NCBI GenBank assembly: GCA_028874215.1
Contig: JAPPLF010000103.1
Span: 1-44,297 of the forward strand
DNA from: Acidobacteriota bacterium
Lineage (GTDB): Bacteria; Acidobacteriota; UBA6911; RPQK01; JAJDTT01
Length of the DNA: 44,297 nt
Reading direction: 5' to 3'
Shown in pieces: positions 33,579 to 42,963 of this stretch. The position numbers and the translations under genes were made by a program. The notes under the pieces were generated by a model, which made no database searches, was not told the DNA's origin, and was given only the letters and a program-made list of their open reading frames with translations. Numbering within the stretch: position 1 is the first letter of the stretch; every line of letters starts with the position of its first letter.

Positions 33579-33584
33579 TATAAT
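33579..33584 (+). promoter_or_regulatory. Putative -10 box before the amidase gene
   Basis: A perfect TATAAT at 33579-33584, nine bases before ATG 33593. No -35 match is visible at a normal distance. If used, the transcript would be nearly leaderless. Confidence 0.35.
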
Positions 33585-33592
33585 TGCGCCTG

Positions 33593-35302
33593 ATGCCGTG
33601 TCCTCCGCTGTGCGCTTCCGGAATTCGGGGTGAATCGGGGAGGGGGTGTCCGTTTCCCTGCCTCAAACGCCTGTTCCGTGTGGCCGCGGCCGCCGGTTGG
33701 ATGCTGGTCTTTCTCGGCCCCGAATTGCCAGCCCAGAATCGGGGAGAGCTGCTGCTGGACCTGGGGAGTCAAAGGGCGGCGGTGGCGATGGAACGGCGGT
33801 CCGGCAAGTCGTACGTCAGCCTCAAGAACCTGATTTCCGCCCTCCGGCTCGAAGGCTGGGAGTCGAATGACCGGTTCAATCTGTCCGGTCCCGGGGGAGA
33901 GCTCCTTTTTCTGGACGGGAGACCGCTGGTACGGGGGGGAGTCGACTATCTGCTCATGTCCTCCGCGGCATGGAAGAAAGGCCCTTCCGACTGGTACATC
34001 CCGGAGGATTTCCTGATTCGGGCGCTGGCGCCGGTCCTACCGGGGCGTTTCTCCAAGACCGGCGCAGCCAGGTATCGGTTCGAACCCCGGGATCTGAACC
34101 GGGTGAAGGTGGAGGTGACGAATCACCCCAGTCACGTCCGGATCGAGTTCACCACCAGCCGGCCGGGTCCGATCCGGGTCCACGACCGGCGGGGCTACGT
34201 CGAAGTGGAGTTCGGGCCTTATCGGGTTCGTCCCGGCGCCAAGCGGGGAACCGCTTCGTCCCGTCTGGTGTCCGCGCTGCAGTTCAACTCCCGGGACCCC
34301 TTCGGAACGTTCCGCATCCACAAGGGTCAGGACTATCGCCGGTACCGCGACGTCGGAGCCAGCGGCGCCTCGAGCAGGGTCGTGGAGATCCACGGCAGTA
34401 TGCGGAGGGCTCCGGCCAGCGCCTCGAGAGCGGTCCCGGCCACTGCCGGAAGTCCCGATCCGGCTCCGGCGCGGCGATCCCGTCTCAGCACGACCCGGCG
34501 CCCGCGGGAGAGGCCGGTCATTGTCGTCGATCCGGGTCATGGCGGAAGCGATTCCGGAGGCATCTGGGAAGGAGATCTGGGGGAGCAGGGGTTTGTCGAG
34601 AAGGATCTGGCCCTCCAGTTTGCGCTGCAGTTGCGAGACGAATTTCGGAAACGGGGCCTGGAGGTGGTTCTGACCCGGGACCGGGACGTGAATCTCTCCG
34701 CGGCCCAGCGTAGCGCCGTGGGCAACTCCAATCGAACTCGAGCCTACCTGAGCCTCCATCTGGGACGTGCGCCGGACGCAGAGATGCGGGGCGGCGTAGT
34801 CTATTTTCATGGGAAACCCCCAGTCATACCTCCGCCGGAGCCGGAGGAACCGGACGAGGAGTCGTTGGCTCTCCAGGACGGCGAGACTCCGGACCTGCCG
34901 CAACCGGAATCGGAAACCGGGGAGACCGAGGAGGAGGAGAACGCCGTCGAGATCGTGGTGAGCCAACCGGAACCCGAACCGAAGCCCGAAGAGCAGGGAA
35001 AGTTCGTTCTCTGGGAAATGGGCCAGGAACGATACCAGCCGCGAAGCCGGGATCTGGCCGCGGCGGTTCAGGAGAGCCTGAATCAAGCTTACGAGGTTGA
35101 GAATCAGGTCATCGAAGCCCCATTGACGGTGCTGCAGCCGGTGGCGGCCGCGGGAATCGTCGTCGAGTTCGGGCAATTGACCAACGCGGTGGACCGGTTG
35201 AACCTGACCTTGCAACTCTTCCAACAGCGTCTGATTTCGGCCTTGGCTTCGGGGGTCGTTGCCTTCCTGGAAGGCCCTTCTGACGGGAGTGATCCGGAAT
35301 GA
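33593..35302 (+). CDS. Secreted N-acetylmuramoyl-L-alanine amidase with acidic insertion
   Basis: A 569-residue amidase_3 (AmiC/LytC-like) protein that cuts the bond between MurNAc and the stem peptide. A hydrophobic signal segment lies near residues 28-45. An N-terminal beta-rich region (AMIN-like, about 45-240) precedes the catalytic domain, which starts VIVVDPGHGGSDSGG. Zinc ligands are His (DPGHGG), Glu (VEKDLALQ) and His (YLSLHLG); the catalytic Glu is in VVEFGQLTN. Between the second His and the catalytic Glu lies an insertion of about 60 residues rich in Pro, Glu and Asp, residues about 407-468. ATG 33593 is preferred over TTG 33584. It overlaps the next gene by ATGA. Confidence 0.88.
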   Translation: MPCPPLCASGIRGESGRGCPFPCLKRLFRVAAAAGWMLVFLGPELPAQNRGELLLDLGSQRAAVAMERRSGKSYVSLKNLISALRLEGWESNDRFNLSGPGGELLFLDGRPLVRGGVDYLLMSSAAWKKGPSDWYIPEDFLIRALAPVLPGRFSKTGAARYRFEPRDLNRVKVEVTNHPSHVRIEFTTSRPGPIRVHDRRGYVEVEFGPYRVRPGAKRGTASSRLVSALQFNSRDPFGTFRIHKGQDYRRYRDVGASGASSRVVEIHGSMRRAPASASRAVPATAGSPDPAPARRSRLSTTRRPRERPVIVVDPGHGGSDSGGIWEGDLGEQGFVEKDLALQFALQLRDEFRKRGLEVVLTRDRDVNLSAAQRSAVGNSNRTRAYLSLHLGRAPDAEMRGGVVYFHGKPPVIPPPEPEEPDEESLALQDGETPDLPQPESETGETEEEENAVEIVVSQPEPEPKPEEQGKFVLWEMGQERYQPRSRDLAAAVQESLNQAYEVENQVIEAPLTVLQPVAAAGIVVEFGQLTNAVDRLNLTLQLFQQRLISALASGVVAFLEGPSDGSDPE

Positions 35303-35883
35303 GCGAGCTGCGGATCGCGCTCTCCCTGTTCCTGTTGATCATCATCGCTCTGGGAGTCGGGTACTACCTCACCGAGGCGGAGTTGCAACGGCAGCGAAGA
35401 GTCGGCCTGGAGGAGCCGCAGGTTACGGAGCCGGTTCGCATGCCGTCCCGCTCAGGAACTTCCTCGCGTGAAATGGAGGTTCGTGTCTTCTTCTGCGCGC
35501 CCGGCGCCACGGCTCCCGGCGAAGGGTTTCTCGTGTCCGAAGATCGCACCGTCCTGCAAACGGGTGAGCCGGTGTTCAATGCGCGGCAGATCGTGGACGA
35601 ACTGATTCAGGGCCCCGAGGAAGAGGGTGTCCCGATCTTTCGGCAAGACGCCACGATTCGGCAGATCTTCGTTCTGGAGGACAAGACGGCGGTGGTGGAC
35701 ATCAGCCGCAAGACGGCCGAGAACCTGGCCGGCGGGATCCGAATGGAATTGTGCGCCATCCATTCCATCACCAGGTCGCTGGTCGAGAACCTGGGGGAGA
35801 TCGATCAGGTCCGGTTCCTGGTGGGGGGGAAGCCGGAACTCACGCTTTCCGGCCACGTTTCCATAGGGGAACCCTTCCTGTAA
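35299..35883 (+). CDS. GerMN-domain membrane-anchored protein
   Basis: A 194-residue protein with one N-terminal transmembrane helix (residues about 5-27) and a GerMN domain at 60-190. The motif pattern VRVFFCAPGATAPGE.., IVDELIQGPEE, AVVDISRKTAENL and AIHSITRSLVENLGEIDQVRFLVGG is characteristic. In spore-formers GerM helps septal peptidoglycan assembly. In diderm bacteria the domain is usually found with amidases and probably acts in cell-wall remodelling. The ATGA overlap with the amidase gene supports this. Confidence 0.88.
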   Translation: MSELRIALSLFLLIIIALGVGYYLTEAELQRQRRVGLEEPQVTEPVRMPSRSGTSSREMEVRVFFCAPGATAPGEGFLVSEDRTVLQTGEPVFNARQIVDELIQGPEEEGVPIFRQDATIRQIFVLEDKTAVVDISRKTAENLAGGIRMELCAIHSITRSLVENLGEIDQVRFLVGGKPELTLSGHVSIGEPFL

Positions 35884-35916
35884 CATGGCCCCTCCCGGGC
35901 GGAGAGACGACTGACA

Positions 35917-36720
35917 GTGATGAATCGCAGAAACGACGGACGGCGTCCCGACGATTTGAGGCCGGTGAAAGTCACCACCGGCTTTACCAGGCATGCGGAA
36001 GGATCGGTCCTGATGGAGTGCGGAGACACCCGGGTCCTCTGCACGGCAAGCGTCGAGAAGAAGGTCCCCCCCTTCTTGCGGGGAGCCGGCCAGGGTTGGA
36101 TCACCGCCGAGTATGGGATGCTTCCCCGGTCGACCCACACCCGCATGATTCGCGAAGTGGCCAAGGGAAAGCTCTCCGGGAGGAGCCAGGAGATTCAGCG
36201 CCTGATCGGGCGGTCGTTGCGGGCGGTCGTGGACCTTCACCTCCTGGGAGAGCGAACCATCTGGTTGGACTGTGACGTGCTTCAGGCGGACGGGGGCACC
36301 CGCACCACCTCCATCACCGGGGCTTTCCTGGCCCTGGCCCTGGCTCTGGATCGGTTGCATGGGGAACGGACTCTTCAGGAGCCGGTCCTCCTGTCTCCCG
36401 TGGCCGCGGTTAGCGTGGGAATCCTGGGAGACGAACCGGTGTTGGATCTGAACTACCGGGAAGATTTCGCCGCCGAAGTGGACATGAACGTGGTCATGAC
36501 CGGTCAGGACGAGTACGTCGAGGTCCAGGGGACCGCGGAAGGAACTCCCTTCGGCCAGGGACAACTGGATCGGCTCCTGGAATTGGCCCGCGGCGGAATC
36601 CGGCAACTGATCTCCAGGCAGCGGGCCGTATTGGAAGACACGACGGAAGATGCCGCCCGGCTGTTCCGTCCCGATCCCGCCTCCAATCGTTTTGCGATTC
36701 CTGTTGGCAACTCGAAATAA
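35917..36720 (+). CDS. rph: Ribonuclease PH
   Basis: A 3'-5' phosphorolytic exoribonuclease that trims tRNA 3' ends. The 267-residue sequence contains [20 protein letters not shown]-like front sequence, MLPRSTHTR (phosphate-binding region), [15 protein letters not shown] and [13 protein letters not shown]-like sequence. GTG 35917 or the adjacent ATG 35920 is the start. The last 15 residues ([20 protein letters not shown]) extend beyond the family norm and overlap the rdgB gene. Confidence 0.95.
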   Translation: MMNRRNDGRRPDDLRPVKVTTGFTRHAEGSVLMECGDTRVLCTASVEKKVPPFLRGAGQGWITAEYGMLPRSTHTRMIREVAKGKLSGRSQEIQRLIGRSLRAVVDLHLLGERTIWLDCDVLQADGGTRTTSITGAFLALALALDRLHGERTLQEPVLLSPVAAVSVGILGDEPVLDLNYREDFAAEVDMNVVMTGQDEYVEVQGTAEGTPFGQGQLDRLLELARGGIRQLISRQRAVLEDTTEDAARLFRPDPASNRFAIPVGNSK

Positions 36721-37279
36721 GGGAAAGGTGGCGGAGGTCCTCCACGCCCTGGAAGGACTCCCGGTCCAGGTGGATCTGCTGCCGGACCATTCACGGATCC
36801 CCGAGCCGGAAGAAACCGGCCTGACCTTCCGTGAAAATGCGGCCCTCAAGTCCCGCTACTACTCCCGTCTCACGGGTGTCCCCACTCTCTCGGAGGATTC
36901 CGGACTGGCCGTGGAGGTGCTGGACGGACGTCCGGGCGTCCATTCGGCCCGCCTGGCCCCCAACGACGGCGAGCGAATCCGGACCCTGCTGAAGCTGATT
37001 GCGGACGCCGATCCGGAGTGGCCCGATTCCCGTCCCCGGGCCCGCTTCGTCTCGGCGATGTGCCTGTCCCTGCCGGAGGAGCGCATCCAGGTACAGGGCG
37101 AGGTCTGGGGACGGATCGTTCCCGAGGCCCGGGGCGAAAACGGCTTCGGCTACGACCCGGTTTTCCTCTATCCGCCGCTGAACCGGACCTTCGCCCAACT
37201 CACCATCGAGCAGAAGAGCCGGATCTCCCATCGATCCCGGGCATTGCGGAAGCTTCGGGCCCGGCTCAAGGCATTCTGA
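36692..37279 (+). CDS. rdgB: XTP/dITP diphosphohydrolase (HAM1/RdgB family)
   Basis: A nucleotide-pool-cleaning pyrophosphatase for non-canonical purine triphosphates. Key motifs are [12 protein letters not shown] at the start, [21 protein letters not shown] and [14 protein letters not shown] 36692 begins the sequence exactly where homologs start ([11 protein letters not shown]), giving 195 residues and 29 bp overlap with rph. ATG 36650 would add 14 residues and increase overlap to 71 bp. Coupling with rph is common in this lineage. Confidence 0.93.
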   Translation: MRFLLATRNKGKVAEVLHALEGLPVQVDLLPDHSRIPEPEETGLTFRENAALKSRYYSRLTGVPTLSEDSGLAVEVLDGRPGVHSARLAPNDGERIRTLLKLIADADPEWPDSRPRARFVSAMCLSLPEERIQVQGEVWGRIVPEARGENGFGYDPVFLYPPLNRTFAQLTIEQKSRISHRSRALRKLRARLKAF

Positions 37280-37285
37280 TTCGAA

Positions 37286-39358
37286 TCAGCCTGCCGCCCC
37301 AATGGCCTGCTTCAGTTCTTCCGGCGTGTGAACCGGCCTCCGGCAGACGAAGTTCCGGCAGACGTAGGCTGCGGCCCCGCCGTCGATGGAAGTTTTTCCC
37401 GCCAGGAGGGGGATCTGGTATCCAATGCCATCGTCCTCGCCTGACGCGACCGCCAGGATCTTGTTGGGCAGGTACTGATCCCTCACCACCTGGACCAGCG
37501 GGGCCCGCTGTGTTTCGCTCCCGACCACGGCGATCTCGTGAACCGGGCCCAGGTAGTGGTCCAGGGCCTGTAGCCAGTAGCCGAACGCCAGCGGATGGCG
37601 TTCCAGGGCCAGGGAGACTCGCCGGAGCATGCTCTCCGCCTTCTCCAGGTAGCCGGATCGCCCCAACAGCTTGTGGAGCCGGAGCAGGTTCAGGCAGGAG
37701 ACGGCGTTCCCGCTGGGGGTGGCATTGTCCATGAACTCCTTGTGGCGAATCACCAGGCGTTCGTGGTTCCTGGAGGTGAAATGGAAGTCTCCTTGCTCAG
37801 CGTCCCAGAACAGTTCCAACTGGGCATCCGTGACTTCGGCGGCGCGGTCCACCCAGACCGGATCGCCGGTGGCCTGGTACAGGGCCAGCCAACCCTCGAC
37901 CACTTGGGCGTAGTCATCGAGATAGCCGTTGAGGCGCGCCCGGCCCATGGTCCAGCTCCGGTGAAGGCGGTGGCCGGTCCACATCTCCGAATAGAGGAAC
38001 TCCCCGTTCCTCAAGCTGATTTCCAGGTACTCGGAACTGTCGAAGGCGAAGGCGGCCTCGGCGAAAGCGGTGAGCATCATGCCGTTCCAGGAAGCCAGGA
38101 CCTTGTCGTCCAGCCCCGGCCGGATCCGCTTCCTCCGGATCGCGAACAGCCGCCGTCTGGCCCCCGCCAGGAGCCGGTCCAACTCTTCGGGCGCCATCCC
38201 CAGACTCTCGGCGTAGGGTTTCCGTTCCAGCCGGGGGTGCAGGATGTTGGAGCCCTCGAAGTTTCCGTGGGAGGTGACGTCGTAGTAGTCGCAGAAGATC
38301 CGCGCGGTCTTCGAATCCAGGGCGGATTCCACCTCTTCGAGGCTCCAGACGTAGAACTTCCCTTCGTGGCCTTCGCTGTCGGCGTCCTCGGCCGAGTAGA
38401 AGCCGCCTTCTTCGTTATCCCACATCTCCCGCTGAACGTAACCCAGGGTCTCGTCGACGATCTGCCGGTAGAAACGGTTGTCCGTCAGTTGCCAGGCCTC
38501 CAGGTAGACGCGCGCCAGGAGCGCGTTGTCGTAGAGCATCTTCTCGAAGTGGGGCACCAGCCAGCGGTCGTCCACCGAGTAGCGGTGGAACCCGCCGCCC
38601 AACTGGTCGTAGATCCCGCCCCGGGCCATCTCGTTGAGCGTCACGTCGACCATCCGAAGGGCGGAGGTTCGTTCGGTTCTCCTGCAATAACGCACCAGGA
38701 ACGCGAGAACCATGGAACTGGGGAACTTGGGGGCTTGCCCGAAGCCGCCCAGGCGATGGTCGAACTGCTGGTAGCAGCGATCGTGGGCCTGATCCAGGAT
38801 CTTCGAGTCCAGGTCGCCCGGGGCCAGTCCCCACGAAAAGGCCTCTTCCAGCCGTTGCAGCGTCCGGCTCCGCCCGGCTTCGATCTCCTGGCGGCGCTCC
38901 ACGAAGGCGTCCTTCACGCCCTGGAGGATGCGGGCAAAGCCGGGACGTCCATAGCGGTCCTCGGGAGGAAAGTAGGTTCCCCCATAGAAGGGGACCAGGT
39001 CCGGCGTCAGGAAGACCGTCAACGGCCAACCGCCGCTCCCGGTGGTCATCTGGACGAAGCTCATGTAGATGGAGTCCACGTCGGGCCGCTCCTCCCGGTC
39101 GACCTTGATGTTGATGAATCCCTCGTTCATCAGGGCGGCGATGCGCTCGTTCTCGAAGGATTCGTGCTCCATGACGTGGCACCAGTGACAGGAGGAGTAT
39201 CCGATGCTCAGCAGAATGGGCTTGTCCTGTTCCTTCGACTTGTACAGGGCATCGTCATTCCAGGCATGCCAGTCCACCGGGTTGTAGGCGTGTTGGATCA
39301 GATAGGGACTGGTCTCGTCAATCAGCCGGTTGGGGCGGTGAGTGCCGAATGCGGTCAT
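37286..39358 (-). CDS. DUF255 thioredoxin-like protein (YyaL/SPATA20 family)
   Basis: A 690-residue protein starting at ATG 39358 after AAGGGAG. The frame is open upstream. Residues about 1-165 form a thioredoxin-like domain with C57-H-W-C60 in [14 protein letters not shown]. The remaining 500 residues form an alpha/alpha toroid like six-hairpin glycosidases ([30 protein letters not shown]). The family (YyaL in bacteria, SPATA20 in animals) is widespread with unsettled function. It is convergent with rdgB, with only 6 bp between stops. Confidence 0.92.
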   Translation of the reverse strand: MTAFGTHRPNRLIDETSPYLIQHAYNPVDWHAWNDDALYKSKEQDKPILLSIGYSSCHWCHVMEHESFENERIAALMNEGFINIKVDREERPDVDSIYMSFVQMTTGSGGWPLTVFLTPDLVPFYGGTYFPPEDRYGRPGFARILQGVKDAFVERRQEIEAGRSRTLQRLEEAFSWGLAPGDLDSKILDQAHDRCYQQFDHRLGGFGQAPKFPSSMVLAFLVRYCRRTERTSALRMVDVTLNEMARGGIYDQLGGGFHRYSVDDRWLVPHFEKMLYDNALLARVYLEAWQLTDNRFYRQIVDETLGYVQREMWDNEEGGFYSAEDADSEGHEGKFYVWSLEEVESALDSKTARIFCDYYDVTSHGNFEGSNILHPRLERKPYAESLGMAPEELDRLLAGARRRLFAIRRKRIRPGLDDKVLASWNGMMLTAFAEAAFAFDSSEYLEISLRNGEFLYSEMWTGHRLHRSWTMGRARLNGYLDDYAQVVEGWLALYQATGDPVWVDRAAEVTDAQLELFWDAEQGDFHFTSRNHERLVIRHKEFMDNATPSGNAVSCLNLLRLHKLLGRSGYLEKAESMLRRVSLALERHPLAFGYWLQALDHYLGPVHEIAVVGSETQRAPLVQVVRDQYLPNKILAVASGEDDGIGYQIPLLAGKTSIDGGAAAYVCRNFVCRRPVHTPEELKQAIGAAG

Positions 39359-39401
39359 GTTCGAGCTCCCTTGAAAGCTGGGTCCTGCGCTTTGGATCCG
39401 T

Positions 39402-40115
39402 TCATTGGGCGCCGATCGACCCCGGGACGCCGGCGGGAGCCGAGGCCGGCCGGCTCCGGTAGACGGTGGGGTCCGCAACACCGGCGCGGGCGAAGGCGCC
39501 GGATCGCTCCCTGCAGGTCCCGCACCGGCCGCAGTGCAGATCCTCACCCCGGTAGCAGCTCCAGGTCAGACCGAACGGAACGTCCAACCGGGTCCCGAGG
39601 CGGACGATGTCGACCTTGGTGAGGTGCAGGAACGGGACCGTCAGTTCGATGGGCTCGTAGTGGCAAAGGCCGGCGGTCCTGGCCAGAGCCCGGACGAATT
39701 CGGGGCGGCAGTCGGGATAGACCTCGTGGTCTCCGGCATGGGCGGCGTAGGCGACCGTGCCGCAATCGGAAGAGATGGCCCAGGCCAGGGCCACCGCCAG
39801 CATCAACATGTTGCGGTTGGGGACCACGGTGACCTTCATGCTCTCCGGATCGTACTCCCCCGACGGGACCTCGACGTCCGGGCTGGTGAGGGCGCTCCCC
39901 GCCAGGAATCCCGTGACCGCGGAAAGATCGGCGCTCTTGAAGGAAACTCCCACCCGGGCGCAGATTCCGGCGGCTGCGCCGAGTTCCTTTCGATGCCGTT
40001 GTCCGTAGTCGATGCCCAGAGCCTGGACGTGATGCCCCTGGGAGAGAAGCTGATACAGAAGCGTGGTGGAGTCCATCCCTCCCGAAAGCGTCAGAACGAC
40101 TCGTTTTCGAACCAC
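39402..40115 (-). CDS. queC: 7-cyano-7-deazaguanine synthase
   Basis: QueC makes preQ0, the precursor of queuosine, from 7-carboxy-7-deazaguanine, ammonia and ATP. The 237-residue protein has the ATP pyrophosphatase loop [13 protein letters not shown] (residues 11-23), [28 protein letters not shown] and the zinc-binding cluster [15 protein letters not shown] near the C-terminus. The GTG start at 40115 follows AGGGAAG. QueD, QueE and QueF are not in this window. Confidence 0.95.
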   Translation of the reverse strand: MVRKRVVLTLSGGMDSTTLLYQLLSQGHHVQALGIDYGQRHRKELGAAAGICARVGVSFKSADLSAVTGFLAGSALTSPDVEVPSGEYDPESMKVTVVPNRNMLMLAVALAWAISSDCGTVAYAAHAGDHEVYPDCRPEFVRALARTAGLCHYEPIELTVPFLHLTKVDIVRLGTRLDVPFGLTWSCYRGEDLHCGRCGTCRERSGAFARAGVADPTVYRSRPASAPAGVPGSIGAQ

Positions 40116-40165
40116 GGCTTCCCTTCGCTCAACCGGCCCATGCAGAGATTAGCACAGGGGGGGAG

Positions 40166-40227
40166 CGGCGGTTTCCAACCGCCGAACTCCGGTGGAGCAT
40201 GGAGGAATGGGAGACTTCCAGTCACCC
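40166..40227. terminator. Tandem hairpins after the symporter gene
   Basis: The first is CGGCGGTT (40166-40173), loop TCC, AACCGCCG (40177-40184). The second, at 40209-40227, is GGG-A-GACT, loop TCC, AGTC-A-CCC. They lie 41 bp past the symporter stop on the minus strand and upstream of queC. Both carry the TTCC-type loop of the dispersed family. They may mark the end of the symporter transcript. Confidence 0.55.
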
Positions 40228-40267
40228 ACGAAACGCGTTCGGTCAAGGCTACTCCGGAAGCCGGCGG

Positions 40268-41890
40268 TCAGGAAACCGCTGCTCCTTTCCTCATACACCG
40301 CTGGATCCAACTGACCACGCAGCCGGCCGCCAGGCCCACGGGAAGCGATACCGGCAGGATCCACTGAAAGCTGAAGTCCACGATTCCGGTCCGTTCCGAC
40401 AACGGAACCCAACCCAGGTCCAGGGTCATCTGGTTCAGCGAACCCCAGTAGGCCACGCAGGCCGCCGCCAGAAGGGCCGCCAGCGACCCTGCGATAGTTC
40501 CCGAAGCGGTGGAGAAGGGTACGAATATGGCGAGAAAGAAGAGCAGAAAGAGGGCGCCGACGTACAGATGAAGGGTGCGTTGCGCGATTTCCACGAAGTT
40601 GCCCGGCACGTTTCCCACCACGAACGAGGATCCCAGGACCACGATCAGTCCAATGGCGAGAGCCAGCGCCTGCGAGAGACGGACGCGCGCGATTTCGCTC
40701 AGTGCGCGCCGCCGGAACCGGCCGACGAAATCGGTCACCACCACCGCCGTGAGCGAATTGACTCCGGAGTCGACACTCGACATGGCCGCGGCGAAGAGGC
40801 CGGAAATCACGAGGCCCGATACGCCGATGGGAAGCAGGTGAACGATGTAGTAGGGAAACACTCGATCGGCATCGACGCCTGCGGGCAGGAGTTCCGGGCG
40901 AGCCTCGAAGAAACCCAGCAGTGAGAAGGCCACCAGGGCCAGAATCACGTTCACCAGGATGCCGGCGAACGAATTCAGCAAAAAAGACCGCCGCGCCGCC
41001 TTGACGTCCCGAACCGACATGAAGCGTTGGACCGCGGTCTGATCGCCTCCGGCCGTGCAGACCCACCAGAGGGTTCCCGACACGATGGACCAGAACGCCG
41101 TGACCCGGACGTTGGGGTCCAGGCTGAACAGGGGTTGAGTGTCCCAGGAGGGGCTCCATTCGGTGGGGAACCAACCGAATCCGCCGAGGCGAACCGTCAC
41201 CGTGATCACCACCAGCAGCGCCCCGCCGCACAGGAGGCAGAACTGCAGGAAGTCCGTGATGACCACGGCCCGCAGACCGCCGAAGGACGCATAGGTGATG
41301 GCCACGGCTCCGATCACCAGTGCCACGTAGGGAAGCTTGTCCTGCTCGAGACCCAGCATCAGAAGCATGGCTTGAGCGCTCAGGTGGATGAGCAGCGACA
41401 TCCAGGTCAACCGGAGCATGATGAACAGGACGGCGCCGGTCAGGCGGACGCTCAGGCCTTTTTTCTGCTCCAGCAGTTCGTAGGCGCTGATCAGCCGAAA
41501 GCGCATGTAGGCCGGGACGATCAGGTAACCCACGATGAGGTAGTAGAAGGGAATCGAGAGAGACGAAGTCAGGATGGCGGGCCCCTTTCCGTAGACTTCG
41601 CCCGGTGTGGCCAGGAAGGAGATGGTGCTGAAGAGGGTCACGAACATGGAGATGCCGATGAGCCCCGGGTTCATGGTCCGGTTGCCCACGAAGTACTCGT
41701 CCAGGCTCTTCTGGCGCCGCCGGTAGTACCAGCCCAGGGAGATCATCCCCAGGGCGTAGACTGCGATGATGACTCCGTCGATCCAGTGCAGGCCGCTGCC
41801 CGCGAAGCCGGCCGCCGCCGCGCCGGCCTCGGGCTGACCCAGTACCTGCCCCATGGACAGGGTTGCCGCCGCCAGGAACCACTTCATCAT
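40268..41890 (-). CDS. Sodium:solute symporter family protein
   Basis: A 540-residue membrane protein of the SSS (solute:sodium symporter) family. The start is the first ATG of ATGATG at 41890, with AGGTGA upstream. About 13 hydrophobic segments are visible, beginning DGVIIAVYALGMISLGWYY. The family hallmarks GLRAVVITDFLQFCLL and SGLFAAAMSSVDSGVNSLTAVV (Na+-site helix) are present. The substrate is unknown: sugars, sialic acid, amino acids and carboxylates are all handled by this family. It is 29 bp after the PhyH-like gene, with which it is probably co-transcribed. Confidence 0.92.
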   Translation of the reverse strand: MMKWFLAAATLSMGQVLGQPEAGAAAAGFAGSGLHWIDGVIIAVYALGMISLGWYYRRRQKSLDEYFVGNRTMNPGLIGISMFVTLFSTISFLATPGEVYGKGPAILTSSLSIPFYYLIVGYLIVPAYMRFRLISAYELLEQKKGLSVRLTGAVLFIMLRLTWMSLLIHLSAQAMLLMLGLEQDKLPYVALVIGAVAITYASFGGLRAVVITDFLQFCLLCGGALLVVITVTVRLGGFGWFPTEWSPSWDTQPLFSLDPNVRVTAFWSIVSGTLWWVCTAGGDQTAVQRFMSVRDVKAARRSFLLNSFAGILVNVILALVAFSLLGFFEARPELLPAGVDADRVFPYYIVHLLPIGVSGLVISGLFAAAMSSVDSGVNSLTAVVVTDFVGRFRRRALSEIARVRLSQALALAIGLIVVLGSSFVVGNVPGNFVEIAQRTLHLYVGALFLLFFLAIFVPFSTASGTIAGSLAALLAAACVAYWGSLNQMTLDLGWVPLSERTGIVDFSFQWILPVSLPVGLAAGCVVSWIQRCMRKGAAVS

Positions 41891-41919
41891 GCTTTGAGTC
41901 ACCTGGTGAGAAATTCCGG

Positions 41920-42717
41920 CTAGTCGGCCACCCAGTGACGGTAGAGCGGCTTGACCCGCGCCGGCAGAGACTCGTAGACGGACGCCGGAACCGGGACCTG
42001 CTCGTTTTCGTCTCCTCCCGTCTCGTCCACCATTTGCGTGCGCTCGATCGAGCCGGGTCTCAGGATATCGATGTTGAGCCACCAGGGAGCGTATCGGACC
42101 GCCATTCCAACGCGGGGACGGCCGCTCCGATTGGGAGCCGTCGAGTGCCAGAGCCGGCTGTCGAAGATCAGCACGCTGCCGGCCCGTCCGGTGGCGTGGA
42201 TCTCGGTGGGATACGCGCGGGTGGGATCGACGCCGTTCTCGCCGGTGGGGTTGTTGGGAGACCGGTGACTTCCGGGCACGACCAGCGTGCCCCCGGTCTC
42301 TGCCGAGAAGGACGAAAGCATCCAGATGGTGGTCAGGTGGGCGACCATGTCGGGGTAGGGCGCCGGGATGTGGCCGGCGCTGTTCTGGTTGAAGGGCCAG
42401 TCGGCGTGCCAGCGGCCCCGCTCGTTCCCCGGATAGTTGATGATGGCCGTAGTGAAGGAGATCCGTACCGGCTTGCCCAGAAGGGCTTCTGCGATAGCCA
42501 GGATTCTCCGGTCCGCGAGATAGGGGCTGAAGGACTGATCGAAGGCCAGAAGCCCGGTCCGGGCGCCCACGCCCTGAATCCTGACGGACCCGCCACTGGA
42601 TTCCACCGCCGACCGGACGCTCCGGCGGATGTCGCGAACCCGGGACTCGGGGATGATCCCATCCAGGACGCACCACCCGTCCAGCTTCAAGTGGTGCAAC
42701 GCTTTATCCAGGTTCAT
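41920..42717 (-). CDS. Phytanoyl-CoA dioxygenase-family protein
   Basis: A 265-residue Fe(II)/2-oxoglutarate-dependent oxygenase. The start is ATG 42717 (MNLDKALHHLKLDGWCVLDG); the frame is open upstream but this is where homologs begin. The metal triad is H104-A-D106 (GRWHADWPF) and H191 (LWHSTAPNRSGR), with R200 as the likely 2-oxoglutarate ligand. The domain is complete. Members hydroxylate a wide range of small molecules. Coupled with the symporter, it may act on an imported compound. No signal peptide is visible, so it is cytosolic. Confidence 0.9.
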   Translation of the reverse strand: MNLDKALHHLKLDGWCVLDGIIPESRVRDIRRSVRSAVESSGGSVRIQGVGARTGLLAFDQSFSPYLADRRILAIAEALLGKPVRISFTTAIINYPGNERGRWHADWPFNQNSAGHIPAPYPDMVAHLTTIWMLSSFSAETGGTLVVPGSHRSPNNPTGENGVDPTRAYPTEIHATGRAGSVLIFDSRLWHSTAPNRSGRPRVGMAVRYAPWWLNIDILRPGSIERTQMVDETGGDENEQVPVPASVYESLPARVKPLYRHWVAD

Positions 42718-42786
42718 AAGCCGTGTCCGCGGTTCATTTCCAGAGTCACAACCCGACAAAGATAACATGGTGGCCGTCGCTGGGAA

Positions 42787-42817
42787 GTGTAGAGGGAGGA
42801 GTGCCGTCCTCCTACAC
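42787..42817. repeat. Hairpin upstream of the PhyH-like gene
   Basis: GTGTAG (42787-42792) pairs with CTACAC (42812-42817), and GAGGA (42796-42800) with TCCTC (42807-42811), around a GTGCCG loop with a bulged AGG. It may belong to the dispersed hairpin family. The remaining sequence between 42718 and 42963 is AT-rich near 42860-42900 and shows no tRNA or clear att core. Confidence 0.35.
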
Positions 42818-42963
42818 ACCTCTATAGAATCCAGGGGTATCCACAGAGATCCCGGAATATCTTATAAGTGTTTGATTTTCTTTAGTTTAGACCGGTTCTC
42901 ACCCTGTTTCGGCCTCCCCTGACGTCCCTTGATATCCCACTCCATCCCGTTTATTATGGCGTA

